This document shows, piece after piece, positions 35,281 to 46,092 of a DNA stretch of 64,000 bases. The stretch's first letter is position 1. Each line of letters begins with the position of its first letter. The position numbers and the translations under genes were made by a program. The notes under the pieces were generated by a model. It searched no databases. It was not told where the DNA came from and saw nothing but the letters and a program-made list of their open reading frames with translations. Origin of the DNA: Gentiana macrophylla (Eukaryota; Streptophyta; Magnoliopsida; Gentianales; Gentianaceae); NCBI GenBank assembly GCA_026214975.1, contig CM047808.1:50037073-50101072 (forward strand), given 5' to 3'.

Positions 35281-35822
35281 GTCTCTTCGTAGTCTATACC
35301 ATCTCTCTGTGTGTAGCCCTTAGCTACTAGCCGTGCTTTAAAGGTTTGCACCTTACCATCAACTCCTCGCTTCCTCTTGTAGAGCCACTTGCTCCCTATG
35401 GGTTTTACCCCTTCGGGGCAATCTACAAGTTTCCAGACAGAGTTAGAGTACATTGACTCTATCTCTTGATTCATCGCGTCCACCCATTGATCCTTGTCAC
35501 GAACATCCATGGCCTTGCGAACGGACACTGGATCATCTTCCACACCATCAGAGACGGCTACGTTCGCCTCTGATTGTCCATACCGATTTGGTGGCCGAAC
35601 CACTCTCTCAGTACGTCTGGGTGGATTAGGATTAGGGGTGACTGTTGCATTTGTAGTGTTGTCTACAGTGACACTAGGTGGCACTTGTGGTCTGACCTCG
35701 TCAGAAAGTAACTCCTCAAGTACGACTTTACTTCGAGGCTTGAAATCTATCATATATTGATCCTCCAAAAACGTGGCATTAGTTGAAACTATCACCTTGT
35801 TATCTTCCGGATCGTAAAAGGC
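35281..35822 (-). pseudogene. Element B' pol: integrase tail, linker and start of RT
   Basis: The minus strand reads from YDPEDNKV (end of integrase) through FLEDQYM, the Pro-rich linker, the AMNQE and SVWKLVDCP segments and GSKWLYKRKRG to EGIDYEETF-type sequence (DGIDYEETF) of the RT palm, where element C interrupts. It is undamaged in this interval, including the Gln codon that is a stop in element B. On its upstream side the frame runs without a break into the primer site, because all of gag, protease and most of integrase have been deleted. Confidence 0.9.
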
Positions 35823-35832
35823 TCTGCTACCA
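35821..35832 (-). promoter_or_regulatory. Primer-binding site of element B'
   Basis: The minus strand reads TGGTAGCAGAGC, one base different from the initiator-Met site. It is two bases from the LTR and fused directly to pol. Confidence 0.8.
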
Positions 35833-35834
35833 AT

Positions 35835-37625
35835 TGTAGGATGTAATATCACCGGATGGATCAAAGATCCACCCGATTACGCAGTGGAATAAATATATGA
35901 TCTAGATGTAAACAATCAAAATACATAAATAATAAATCTACCCTACGAGGGGGTTATATTGCTTACCGGTTTATGGTGAATAAACTCCAAGAACAATCTT
36001 TAATCCAAGATCCAAGCTAGATTAGAAGCCACAGTCTTCCAACGTGTGTCTCCAAGCCCCACCAGGTGGATGGTGTTTCAAGCCGCTTGACCTCCTCGAT
36101 ATGCTACTGCAATAATCCCGAGGATTATCCCAACTCGAAAACCTAGTACTTAGGCCGAAATATCAAAGTCAAATACTCCTTATAATTTTCGAAATTATCA
36201 TGTGATTTGGCTTGGGAGAACTCTCTTTATATATGAGAGTAATCCTTGTCCTCCAAGGATTAATTAATTAATACAAAATCTATCATATTAATCATTTTCC
36301 TTAAAAAGGTAAATCCAAAATAATCCTAAATTAATAAGGATATATAAAAGATTTTCTTTTCCTTAAATTATTTAACAAATAAATAATTTAATCACATGTC
36401 TTATTATTTATCAAGAAAATTAATTTCCCAATAAACAATAACATAATATGCGCCCTAAACCCTAGTTAATTAGGTCATGCGCATTCTTTCATTTATTTGG
36501 GCCGAGTCCACGAAAAAATTATTTTCCATGTATTTAATTATTTAGTCCAGCTAAACAATTAATCCACATATAGGTTAAATAGTCCAATCCAACTATTTAA
36601 TTATAATTGAGGTGAAATGACGAGAAAACATATATGCTATATTAGGAGGCACGTCGGGACCATGGACCCATATTTAGTAGCTACAATAAATTAAATAAAA
36701 TTATCCATCAGACCGAACAATTATATTCGATCTATTAATTCCGGGATTACACCACCATAAACCCGAAACTGAACTCTGTTGAATATAGATATAAACTTAC
36801 ACTCAACTTTGAGTCGATAAGCATCCACTGATATAATCATTACATACGGATAAATCCTCCATAGACTGTTCGTTTCGATTCGGGATATCTCCATAAACCC
36901 TTCTCGAAACCTCTTATCCTTATTTACCATTAACTTCCTAGTGACCAAATAGTTCACAACTAATATAATATGAACTGCGCGCATCGGTCAGTTTCTAGGA
37001 TTAACAAATAAGGGAACTGTCTGTCTACTTCCAGAGGGAAGGAATGGATTCCATATCTATGATAGCACAGACTACTCACTCATCCTAAAATAGAGCCAAC
37101 GAGAAGTGTTAGACCACATACTACGAAGTGATCCTTACTAACACATCCAACCCTACCTTAGTCTAAGCAGTCTTCTGTGATCACCTCAGTATTGAGATTA
37201 ATCCATATATGATCATCTTGTGATTCGATAAGACTTCTCGATCACGGAATTATATTGAGAACTCAAATCAAATCGGTCCAGCCCTATATGATTATCATCA
37301 TATATAAATGCCCTACTAGGTACCCTATTACCGACTTGATCCGGAAAAGATGTCACACTAAAGTGTTGCAGGCATTATTAATAAATTAATCTTGAGACCC
37401 GCACTCAGATTAATTAATGCTACGGACTAAGTTAATTTTAAGTACATCTCACTAACTCCATCCTCTTGTGTATAGCCATACACTAAGATAAGTGATTACA
37501 TAAACGAGGTACTTTGGGTTTTCAGTAGTGTCTTAATTATAAGCATACATGCATATAATAAGATGAATTATTAATTCTTTCATAAAAACAATTAGATAAT
37601 TGTCTTTCGGGAACTACACCTTACA
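35835..37625 (-). repeat. A-type LTR, 5' LTR of B' and left edge of palindrome (1791 bp)
   Basis: On the minus strand it starts TGTAAGGTGTAGTTCCCGAAAG at 37625 and ends CATCCTACA at 35835. Its first bases match element A LTRs (GTGTAGTGCCCG) rather than B LTRs (GTTTTATGCCCG). It serves both as the 5' LTR of B' and as the 3' LTR of the minus-strand half-element at 37626-39516. Confidence 0.85.
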
Positions 37626-39516
37626 ATCTCCCACTAGCACGAAAGTCAAGTGGATTAATTGTTTTAGAGCACACCATTTATATCTTTATCTACAACATTC
37701 TCCCACTTGCTCAAAACTAGTGAGACATATCCCCAAGATTCATAGCCTCCAAGCACATCTTAGTAATTCATCCTTCCAAGCACGACCGGAGTGTGCCGCC
37801 GCAAGGTAGGTCAGTGACCCGACGCGTACTTAGAATCCGAATATCATGTGACTCGGTACACTGATCAGGTAGGTTGGCGGTTTGAGTCAATCTTTGGGAT
37901 CGAAATGTCGCCCTTCCATCTAATCCGGTGGTAGATGCTTATGACCTCTAGTGATTGCAAAATCCTTATAAGCTACCTCTCCAATGTTTTCACAATGAAG
38001 GGGTACATGATAATACTTTATTACATGAGTAAACACTGAGTCCGAGATCGATTTAACGATCATCCTCAATCTGACGTAAAGCCAGAATCAGTGTTATCAC
38101 TTATATTCTACTTTGCACCTGAATATACTAGCATATTATTCCTCATTCTCCCGAAGAGACTTGAGGAGTCACTAAACATCCCATTTAGTAATTATCCACA
38201 GGTTTAGATAAGCATTCCTGAGAGGTAGGGTAGACTACATCGTTGAATGTTGCATTCCTCTATGCAAGAACATCTTAACCATTGAGATGGATGAATGGGA
38301 TTGCCAATTGCTTAATTTCAAGAATTCGAGTGAGTCAAATTCTTTAGAAAATAGCCCGATGGAATGTTAGCCTCTGACTTCAGATAACACACCCATGTTG
38401 TTTCCAACAGTTTCAGTGTTACCATTCACAAACACTAATCTACATAATACTTTACTAATATCGAAGCCCGGTTTATGAAAAACTTATCAATATTCTGGTC
38501 AAGTCTACATATTTAAAATATATGACTTTGAAATGACCTAGAGGTTGGATTTAATCCCCAAAGGATATAAGTTATGGCAGGCATCCTGCCAAAGGTTCTT
38601 TCTGAATAAATTAAGATCTTTGTTAGTCATAAAAATGTCTTAGGAATCACCCTATTTTTACGCTTTGTAACGAATCTGTCATTTGTTCTTAGCTAAAACC
38701 CTTATGTTCTGAATGAGTTCAGATTCCATTGTTTGGAAAGGAAGTCTTAGGGAATCACCCTTATTTCCCGCTTTCTGATGAAATCAAGCAAGACTGAGTG
38801 GTAAGAGAGATCAAGGTCTGGTTAACTCTTTACCTTTTAGGGAATCACCCCTAAATTACACAACTTTGCGTTTAAAGTTGAACTTTCCTATTCATTCGAC
38901 TCTTCTCCGTGTAGTTCCATTTACTCCCACTGGGCCTGAGATACTTAGGTGGTTCTACAAGAGTTTCAATAGAACTGGAGTATCAAACTCCATTCATATG
39001 GTGATGGCTTTTAAAGCAACCTCTATGATCAGGATCCTATACCGCCCATGAAGGACTATAGGTCATCAATCTACCCTATAGACCGCAAGGTCCTGCAATG
39101 GGTAATGGACAAACCATACTCCCACTGCGTTCGGGGTGGATTGATATACTGATCTAGTTTAGTAGTTTTTATTAGTGTTATCACCAACTGCCGGTGTTGG
39201 ACGTGGACTGAACAAATAAGTTAGTAACATCTTGAGTATAAATACTTCAAGATCCAAGGTTGTTATTTATAGACTCTATCAGACCGAGTGTGACAGTACA
39301 ACCATCATTCTCTGACTTTACGAGTTTTATAACCAACCTTTACTCAATACATTAAGATTATTCACGCTCTGAACGTGTACGCAAAATTTCCAGTCCTACC
39401 TTCAAGCACTAAGTGCTAAATGTCTATATTTGCAGAAGTAAGGTGAATCGAATTCACTCATTATCCACAAATGCGTAGGCATCTTTTAGGTAGACTTCTC
39501 GGTTTCACATGATGAT
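37626..39516 (-). pseudogene. Palindrome left arm: degenerate copia 3' interior
   Basis: On the minus strand this leads from the spacer towards the polypurine tract (TCGTGCTAGTGGGAGAT at 37626-37642) and LTR. It is too decayed for a continuous frame. Its inverted copy at 39592-41369 carries the better coding traces (RT and RNase H). A stretch near 37775-37840 resembles the untranslated leader of element B rather than pol, so the interior appears rearranged. Confidence 0.6.
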
Positions 39517-39591
39517 CTTATATAGTTATTGATGTGCTACGATACACTGCTTAACTCACTTAAGATATTAGTTGCAATAATAACGGCTTAC

Positions 39592-41369
39592 ATCATCATG
39601 TGAAACCGAGAAGTCTATCTAGAAGATGCCTACAAATTTGTGGATACGGAGTGAATTCGGTTCACCCCACTTCCGCAAATATAGACATTTAGCACTTAGT
39701 GCTTGAAGGTAGGACTAGAAATTTTGCGCACACGTTCAGAGCATGAAATATCTTAATACATTGCGTAAAGGTTGATTATAAAACTCATAAAATCAGAGAA
39801 TGACGGTTATACTATCAAACTCGGTCTGATAGAGTCTATAAATCACAGCTTTGGATCTTGAAGTATTTGTACTCAAGATGTTACTAACTGATTTGTTCAG
39901 TCCACATCCAACACCGGCAGTTGGTGATAACACTAATAAAAACTACTAAACTAGATCAGTATATCAATCCACCCCAAACGCAGTAGGAGCATGGTTTGTC
40001 CATTACCCATTGTGGGACCTTAAGGTCTATCGGGTAGATTGATGAACTATAGTCCTTCGTGGGATGTATAGGATCCTGATCATAGAGGTTGGTTTAAAAG
40101 ACATGACCTGTGAATGGAGTTTGATACTCGATTCATTGAAACTCTTGTAGAACCACCCGAGTATCTCAGCCCGAGTGGGAGTAATTGGAACTACATGGAG
40201 AAGAGTCGAATGAATAGGAAAGTTTAACTTTCAACGCAAAGCTGAGTAATTTAGGGGTGATTCCCTAAAAGGTAGATAGTTAACTAGACCATGATCTCTC
40301 TTACCACTCAGTCTTGCTTGATTTCGTCAGAAAGCAGGAAATAAGGGTGACTCCGTAAGACTTCCTTGCCGAACAATGGAATCTGAACTCATTTAGAACA
40401 GAAGGGTTTTAGCTAAGAACAAATGACAAATTCGTTACAAAGACCTTTTTGCGAGATAACGGTATCCTAATTTATTCAGAAAGAACCTTTGGCAGGATGC
40501 CGGCCATAGCTTATATCCTTTGGGGATTAAAGCAAACCTCTAGGTCATTTCAAATTCATATATATTTTTTAATATGTAGGCTTGACCAGAATGTTGATAA
40601 GTCTTTCGTAGACTGGGCATCAATATTAGTAAAGTAGTATGTAGATTAGTGTTTGTGAATGGTAACACTGAAACTGTTGGAAACATCATGGGTGTGTTAT
40701 TTTAGTCAGAGGCTAACATGCCATTGGGCTATTTTCTAAAGAATTTGACTCACTCGAATTCTCAAAAACAAGCAATTGGCAATCCCATTCTTTCATCTCA
40801 ATGGTTAAGATGTTCTTGCATAGAGGAATGCAACAATCAACGATATAATCTACCCTACCTCTCAAGAAAGCTTGTCTAAACCTGCGGATAAATACTAAAT
40901 GGGATTTTTAGTGAATCCTCAAGTCTCTTCAGGAGGATGAGGAATGATATGCTAGTATATTCAGGTGCAAACTAGATTATAAGTGATGTCACTGATTCTG
41001 ACTTTAGGCCAGATTAAGGATGATCGTTAAGTTCATCTCATCCTCAGTGTTCACTCAAAGGCATATTGACATCGTTCCACCGGATTAGCTAGAAAGGCGA
41101 CGTTTCGATCCCAAACATTCACCCAAGCTGCCAACCTACCTGATCAGTGTACCGAGTCACATGGTATTCGGATTCTAAGTACGCATCAGGTCACTGACCT
41201 ACCCTGCGGCGGAACACTCCGGTCATGCTTGGAAGGATGAATTACTAAGATGCGCTTGGAGGGTATGAATCTTGGAGATGTGTCTCACTTGTTTTGAGCA
41301 AGTGGGAGAAAGTTGTAGATATAGATATAAAGGGTGTGCCCTAAAACAATTAATTCACTTGCCTTTCGT
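39592..41369 (+). pseudogene. Palindrome right arm: degenerate copia RT/RNase H
   Basis: The plus strand contains the RT block (ILWGLKQTSRSF, compare IYGLKQASRSW) near 40517-40555 and an RNase H piece near 40950-40975 (MLVYSGAN, in B as YMLVYSGVN). Stops and frameshifts separate them. The tract GCTAGTGGAAGAT follows at 41370-41382. It represents the 3' half of element A, whose 5' half ends near 13375. Confidence 0.65.
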
Positions 41370-41382
41370 GCTAGTGGAAGAT

Positions 41383-42889
41383 TGTTAGGTGTAGTGCCCG
41401 AAAGACAAATATCTAATTGTTTTTATGACAGAATTAATAATTCATCTTATTATACGCATGTATGCTTATAATTAAGACACTACTGAAAACCCTAAGTACC
41501 TCGGTTATGTAATCACATAACTCAGTGTATGGCTATACACAAGAGGATTGAGTTAGTGAGATGTACTTAAAATTAACTTAGTCCGTAGCGTTTATTAATC
41601 TGAGTACGGGTCTCAAGATTAATTTGATAATAATGCGCCCAGAACACTTTAGTTGTGATAGTCTTATCTGGATTGTCGGCAATAGGGTACCTAGTGGGGC
41701 ATTTATATATGATGATAATCATATAGGGCTGGACCGATTTGATTTGAGTTCTCGATATAATTCCGTGATCGAGAAGTCTTATCGAATCACAAGATGATCA
41801 TATATGGATTAATCTCAATCTTGAGGTGATCACAGAAGACAGCTTAGACTTGGGTAGGGTTTGATGTGTTAGTAAGGATCACTTTGTAGTATGTGGTCCA
41901 ACAATTCTTATTGGCTCTATTTTAGGATGAATGAGTAGTCTGTGCTATCACAGATATGGAATCCATTCCTTCCCTCAGGAAGTAGACAGACAGTTCCTTT
42001 ATTTGTTAATCCTAGAAACTGAATGATGGAGCCAGTTCATATTATATTAGTTATGAACTAATTGATCACTAGGGAGTTAATGGTAAATAAGGATAATATG
42101 TTTCGAGAAGGGTTTACGGAAATACCTCGAATCGAAGTGAACAGTCTATGGAGGATTTATCCGTATGTAATGATTATATCAGTGGACACCTTATGACTCA
42201 TGGTTGAGTGTAAGTTTATATCTATATTCGGCGGAGTTCAGTTTCGGGTTTATGGTGGTGTAATCCCGGAATTAATAGATTGAATATAATTGTTCGGTCT
42301 GACGAATAATTTTATTTAATTTATTGTAGCTACTGAATATGGGTCCATGGTCCCCGACGTGGATCCTAATATAGCATATGCGTTTTCTCGTCGTTTCACT
42401 TCAATTATAATTAAATAGTTGGATTGGACTATTTAATCGATATGCGGACTATTTAATCGATATGCCTTGGAGACTAGGATTTTTGTCCTATATAAAGAGA
42501 GTTCTCCCAAGTCAAATCACAATATACTTCACACACATTATTGGGTGGTAAAATAGCTTTGATATTTCGGCTATTTTACTAAGGGTTCGAGTTTTAGAAA
42601 ACTTCGGGTTTTATAAGGTAGCATATCGAGGAGGTCCGGCAGCTTGAAACACCATACACCTGGTGGTGCATGGAGACACACGTTGGAAGACTGTGGCTTC
42701 TCATCTAGCTTGCATCTTGGATTAAAGATTGTTCTTGGAGTTCATTCACCATAAACTGGTAAGCAATCTAACCACCTCGTAGGTTAGATTTATTATTCAT
42801 TTGTTTTGTTCGTTTAGATCTAGATCTGGTATATACTCCGCTGCGTAATCCGGTGGATCTTGATCCATCCGGTGATATTACATCCTATA
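41383..42889 (+). repeat. Outer 3' LTR of element A (1507 bp)
   Basis: It starts TGTTAGGTGTAGTGCCCG and ends CATCCTATA (usual CCTACA with one change), followed by CTTAT. About 280 bp of the LTR middle are missing near 42440-42460, with a short repeated GGACTATTTAATCGATATG at the deletion. It contains about 50 bp near its end (42835-42885) that the 5' LTR lacks. Confidence 0.85.
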
Positions 42890-42894
42890 CTTAT
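42890..42894. repeat. Target-site duplication CTTAT, right copy
   Basis: It matches 11308-11312. The interrupted gene resumes here. Confidence 0.75.
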
Positions 42895-44746
42895 GCCTAT
42901 TGACCATCGAACGTTTTTGCATGGTCTACGATTGCCATTTAAAGGGCAGATTGCGATTAACTTGGTGCCCGGCCTTTATAGAAGTATGGAAGCATTACGG
43001 CATAGGTAATGCCTAGGTGGCCCTTAATGGTGTTAGGAGCATCATAGGGTTTTCCAACTGGTGCTGGATGGCAGGAGTTTACTTCACTGTAAACCTCTTC
43101 TGGGGTTTTCACCAGATTATGAAGAATCCCGGGCCAGCCAGGTGGTTCCAGTTTCCATGCCGGCCCGGCGTTCGGGCGTATATGGTAGACGGTCCCTCAC
43201 CATCCATAGGTTGGCGTGCTCTATTTTTCTTTGCTTGGAATGGGGGGCATACCGACCTGACCCGATGGAGGTCTAACGATATGGATAAGGACGCTGCACC
43301 TAAGATCGCCGAATTTACCAAAGCTCAGGCACTCCTGGACTCCGGCACCTTTATTATCACCAAGGAATTGTCATCCCAGTTGATTGGGGCAGCTAGGCTC
43401 GAGGAGACCGGGCCAGACCCATACGTACCTCTTAGCGTTGAAGCCCAAACCACGTGTTGTATTTAGTTTATAGCAGCCTTTTCGTTTTGTCTTGGATTTT
43501 GGTGATACTAAACAGCTTCCTCTCATAGTTTTGCAATGGCAACCTTTGCTAGTTTATTGGATGTTGTAGAAAGGGAGAAAATCGGTGAGAGAGTTTCCAC
43601 AGAAAGGACGCCGACTGAGGAGCATTCCGTCCTCCGAACTACGGGATCGTCATTAACGCCATGCCTGTTAGCACAGTTATGGCTTCGGTGTGCCCAGTGC
43701 CTCAGCAAGAAATCACTCCACACTCCTCCACGCCCAGGGTGGATGTTCCAGCTCTTACTATCGACATCCCAGATGTTGATGATGATGATGATGAGGGAAC
43801 CCCTCTTATCCGGAGGAGCCTTTCTGAGGGCAGGGGTGGCTGACTACGGAAGAGAGGCCGATCTAAAGCCTCCATAGATCAGACCCCCGAGCTAACCAAC
43901 CCTGATGAGGATGAGAGTGAAAAAGATGAGAAGGAGCTGGAAACCGACCCTCTACTGGAAATGACCAATGAACAGTTGGCTGATGAAGGGATCGGTATCA
44001 TTGAATATGTTAGTAGTTTTAACAGACCCTCTTGTTTTTTTCCTTGAGCTTCATTTATTCTAAATCTTAACTTATTCATTTTACAATGGTCTCGTGTTGG
44101 AGATGAGACTTTTAAAAGGCTAGAAGCTGCCTCTTCCTGCATAGAGAGCTTAAGGAAAAGGATTACCGACCTAGAGAGGGGATCCACTGAGCGCTATCAG
44201 TTCAATCGGATTTTGCAAGCCACTATCTAGGAGAATGAGTGTCTTAACCAAAACTTCAGGCTCAGGAGACCGAACTTCAGAAATTGGGGTCTGCATATAA
44301 GGATACTCTTGAATCCATGAATAGTGAGCACTTGGCCGAGATGTCTGAGTGGGGGAGGTCATCGCCAAGATTCGGGAAGAGATGAATGCTCTAGCGGCTA
44401 AGCTTGCCGCAGACTCTGCCCGTATAATCAAAGAATATAAGGCCTCGCCAGAGTTTCTCCAGACATTGAACCTACTGCTCGCCCTTGATGCTTGTGGAAC
44501 TTGTACAATGGGGCTAAACAATACTTTGATTCAATTCCCCGATCTAGATATTACTTGTCTTCCCCACACAAACATGTACAAGTCGGGTATGGATAAGGTC
44601 TACAACAACCGTACGGAAGACATCAGGAAGGGGATAGACATCGTGGCCAATCATACAGCCCAGCGTGCCTCCTTTCGGAGGTCTATAGACCAGGCTAGGT
44701 CGGATGTGGCTACGAGACCAGAGCAAAGTTCAACCCCTAGGACATA
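42890..44746 (+). pseudogene. Gypsy-type transposon protein gene, 3' part
   Basis: The region encodes, in broken pieces, a protein of the plant 'putative gypsy type transposon' kind. Before 43020 lies GLRLPFKGQIAINLVPG. The frame 43017-43466 then gives the conserved core: NWCWMAGVYF, WFQFPCRPGV and PSIGWRALFFFAWN. A Pro/Asp-rich middle follows (DIPDVDDDDDEGTPL at about 43765-43800), then a charged, probably coiled-coil stretch (43900-44220), and a helical C-terminus (44349-44746). Pieces lie in different frames; some breaks, such as near 43465-43535 and 44008-44090, have GT...AG-like edges with pyrimidine-rich ends and could be introns. Whether this is an element Gag or a domesticated gene cannot be decided. 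Its 5' part is at 11013-11312. Confidence 0.65.
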
Positions 44747-44788
44747 GATTTTTTCCTTATACTTTTTGTTTTTAAAATGTATAAATGA

Positions 44789-44792
<4 letters not shown>

Positions 44793-44840
<48 letters not shown>
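44793..44840. repeat. (AT)n microsatellite
   Basis: About 24 AT units lie just downstream of the transposon-protein gene. Confidence 0.95.
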
Positions 44841-44841
<1 letters not shown>

Positions 44842-45104
44842 CATATGCATGTTTTTGCATATTTTTTTCGTATTTTCTAAGTGTCTTAGCACTTATTTAA
44901 ATGCAATTACTATTTGAATTAAATTACTTACTTGAATGCACTTTGGCATGTCTTCTCTGATCTAGCCCTCAGTGTGTCCTTCAATAACTTGTGATTTTTG
45001 AATGGCACACTTAGTATAAGTTTACCTCCTGAGTCCATTTGGGTTTCCATAAATCATTACAGACTTATAGGTTTGTTCTTTGGAGATCATCCTACGGACT
45101 TTAG

Positions 45105-45480
45105 CCTGTCCGTCCTGCAGACTTGTTAAAACTACACTGAATCCGACATGCGGTTCTCAGCTTGTCCGTCCTGTGGATTTATCAAAATTACACTAAACCC
45201 GACCTGCGGAGTTCAGCTTGTCCGTTCTGCGGACTTAAAAAAATTACACTGAGTCCGACCTGCGGATCTCAGCTTGTCCATCCTGAAGACTTAACAAAAT
45301 TACACTGAACTTGACCTGTGGAGTTCAGGTTTTCCATTTTGCGGACTTAATAAAATTTCACTGAGTCCAATCTGCGGATCTCAGCTTGTCCGTCCTATGG
45401 TCTTAATAAATTACACTGAGTCCGACCTGCGGATCTCAGCCTGTCCGTTATGTGGACTTCATAAAATTACACTGAACCCG
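45105..45480. repeat. 56-bp minisatellite, about seven copies
   Basis: Units begin CTTGTCCGTCCTGCGGACTT and include TTACACTGA-TCCGACCTGCGG. Start positions 45161, 45217, 45273, 45329, 45384 and 45440 give a period of 55-56 bp. Copies differ from each other at several positions, alternating between a GAGTTCAG and a GATCTCAG version. A single related sequence lies near 10460, on the far side of the composite. Confidence 0.9.
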
Positions 45481-46084
45481 AGATTAACTGTCGAGATTTG
45501 AAAGATTAGTCATTGAAGATCGAAGAAACGGAGATGAGAGAAAAGCGGCTAGGGTTTCAAGGGTATAGCCGATATGGTGTAAATAAAGGAATATTCTGGT
45601 GTATGGATATGTTGAGGGTAAGACCGGGTCATGACGCGGGTAAAAGGTGAAGGGTCGAGTTAATGGACCGGATGAATGGGCCAGGCTATGGAAACACAGG
45701 CCAAACAGCAGGATCAATCTTATACTTTCTGATTTGAAATCCAAAGGTTGGATTAGATACTATGTTGAAGATTTTTCCTTTCTCTTTTTATTCTGATTAG
45801 TTCGAAACATGCCAGGGGGTTGGAAAACTTTTTGTTTCTGACCAAAAAAGATCAAGTATAGGGGAGTTCTAGTTAGAAAATGAAACTTCCCCTTTTTTTA
45901 AGTTACAAAAATGATAAGGAAATTAGGAAGAAATAGGAATATAAAAATCTAATTCTCTGCAAATACCTTATTGCCCTTTTTAAAATTCATGGTATCACAC
46001 CTGAAGGCTTGGATTTCAATATTTCAATGTGATTACTTCATCAACAGCATAATACGTTTAATGAGAACATTGCCCTCAATAAAA
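45481..46084. other. No gene recognised
   Basis: Short frames only, none with recognisable similarity. The sequence is moderately AT-rich. Confidence 0.4.
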
Positions 46085-46092
46085 GCAAATAC
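46085..46092. repeat. MITE target-site duplication, left
   Basis: GCAAATAC, repeated exactly at 46910-46917. Eight bp is the hAT superfamily length. Confidence 0.95.

Larger units (their letters stand above)
24953..35834 (-). mobile_element. Element B' internal region, gag/PR/INT-deleted copia
   Basis: With element C removed, only about 2 kb remains between the LTRs: primer site, the last codons of integrase, linker, reverse transcriptase, RNase H, polypurine tract. Gag, protease and nearly all of integrase are absent. The deletion joins the primer site directly to pol at about 35821, so B' would have depended on proteins supplied by a complete relative. Confidence 0.85.
11313..42889. mobile_element. 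31.6-kb nested copia composite (elements A, B, B', C)
   Basis: Outer plus-strand LTRs (11313-13047 and 41383-42889) are flanked by the duplication CTTAT, so they appear to derive from one insertion (A). Inside lie, in order: A leader; a plus-strand LTR fragment fused to a minus-strand LTR; minus-strand element B with gag-pol; an LTR shared with a second minus-strand element B'; an assembly gap; B' pol interrupted by element C; the A-type LTR of B'; and a long inverted repeat that ends in the outer right LTR. Simple nesting explains C but not the palindrome or the shared LTRs; those need recombination or inverted duplication. Confidence 0.75.
35835..42889. repeat. 7-kb palindrome (inverted half-elements)
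   Basis: Left arm 35835-39516 and right arm 39592-42889 are inverted copies of each other, each an LTR with its polypurine tract and about 1.8-1.9 kb of degenerate 3' internal sequence. The arms meet around a 75-bp unique spacer (39517-39591). The innermost match is ACTTCTCGGTTTCACATGAT at 39494 and its complement at 39595. The arms have diverged by many point changes and indels, and the right LTR has a 280-bp deletion. Confidence 0.9.

Noticed and set aside
39592..41369. Palindrome as an assembly fold-back artefact
   Set aside because: The arms differ by many substitutions and indels, and the right LTR has its own 280-bp deletion, which a fold-back of one read would not give. Not excluded completely.
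43109..43321. Minus-strand 70-codon frame
   Set aside because: It is antisense to the conserved core of the transposon-protein gene.
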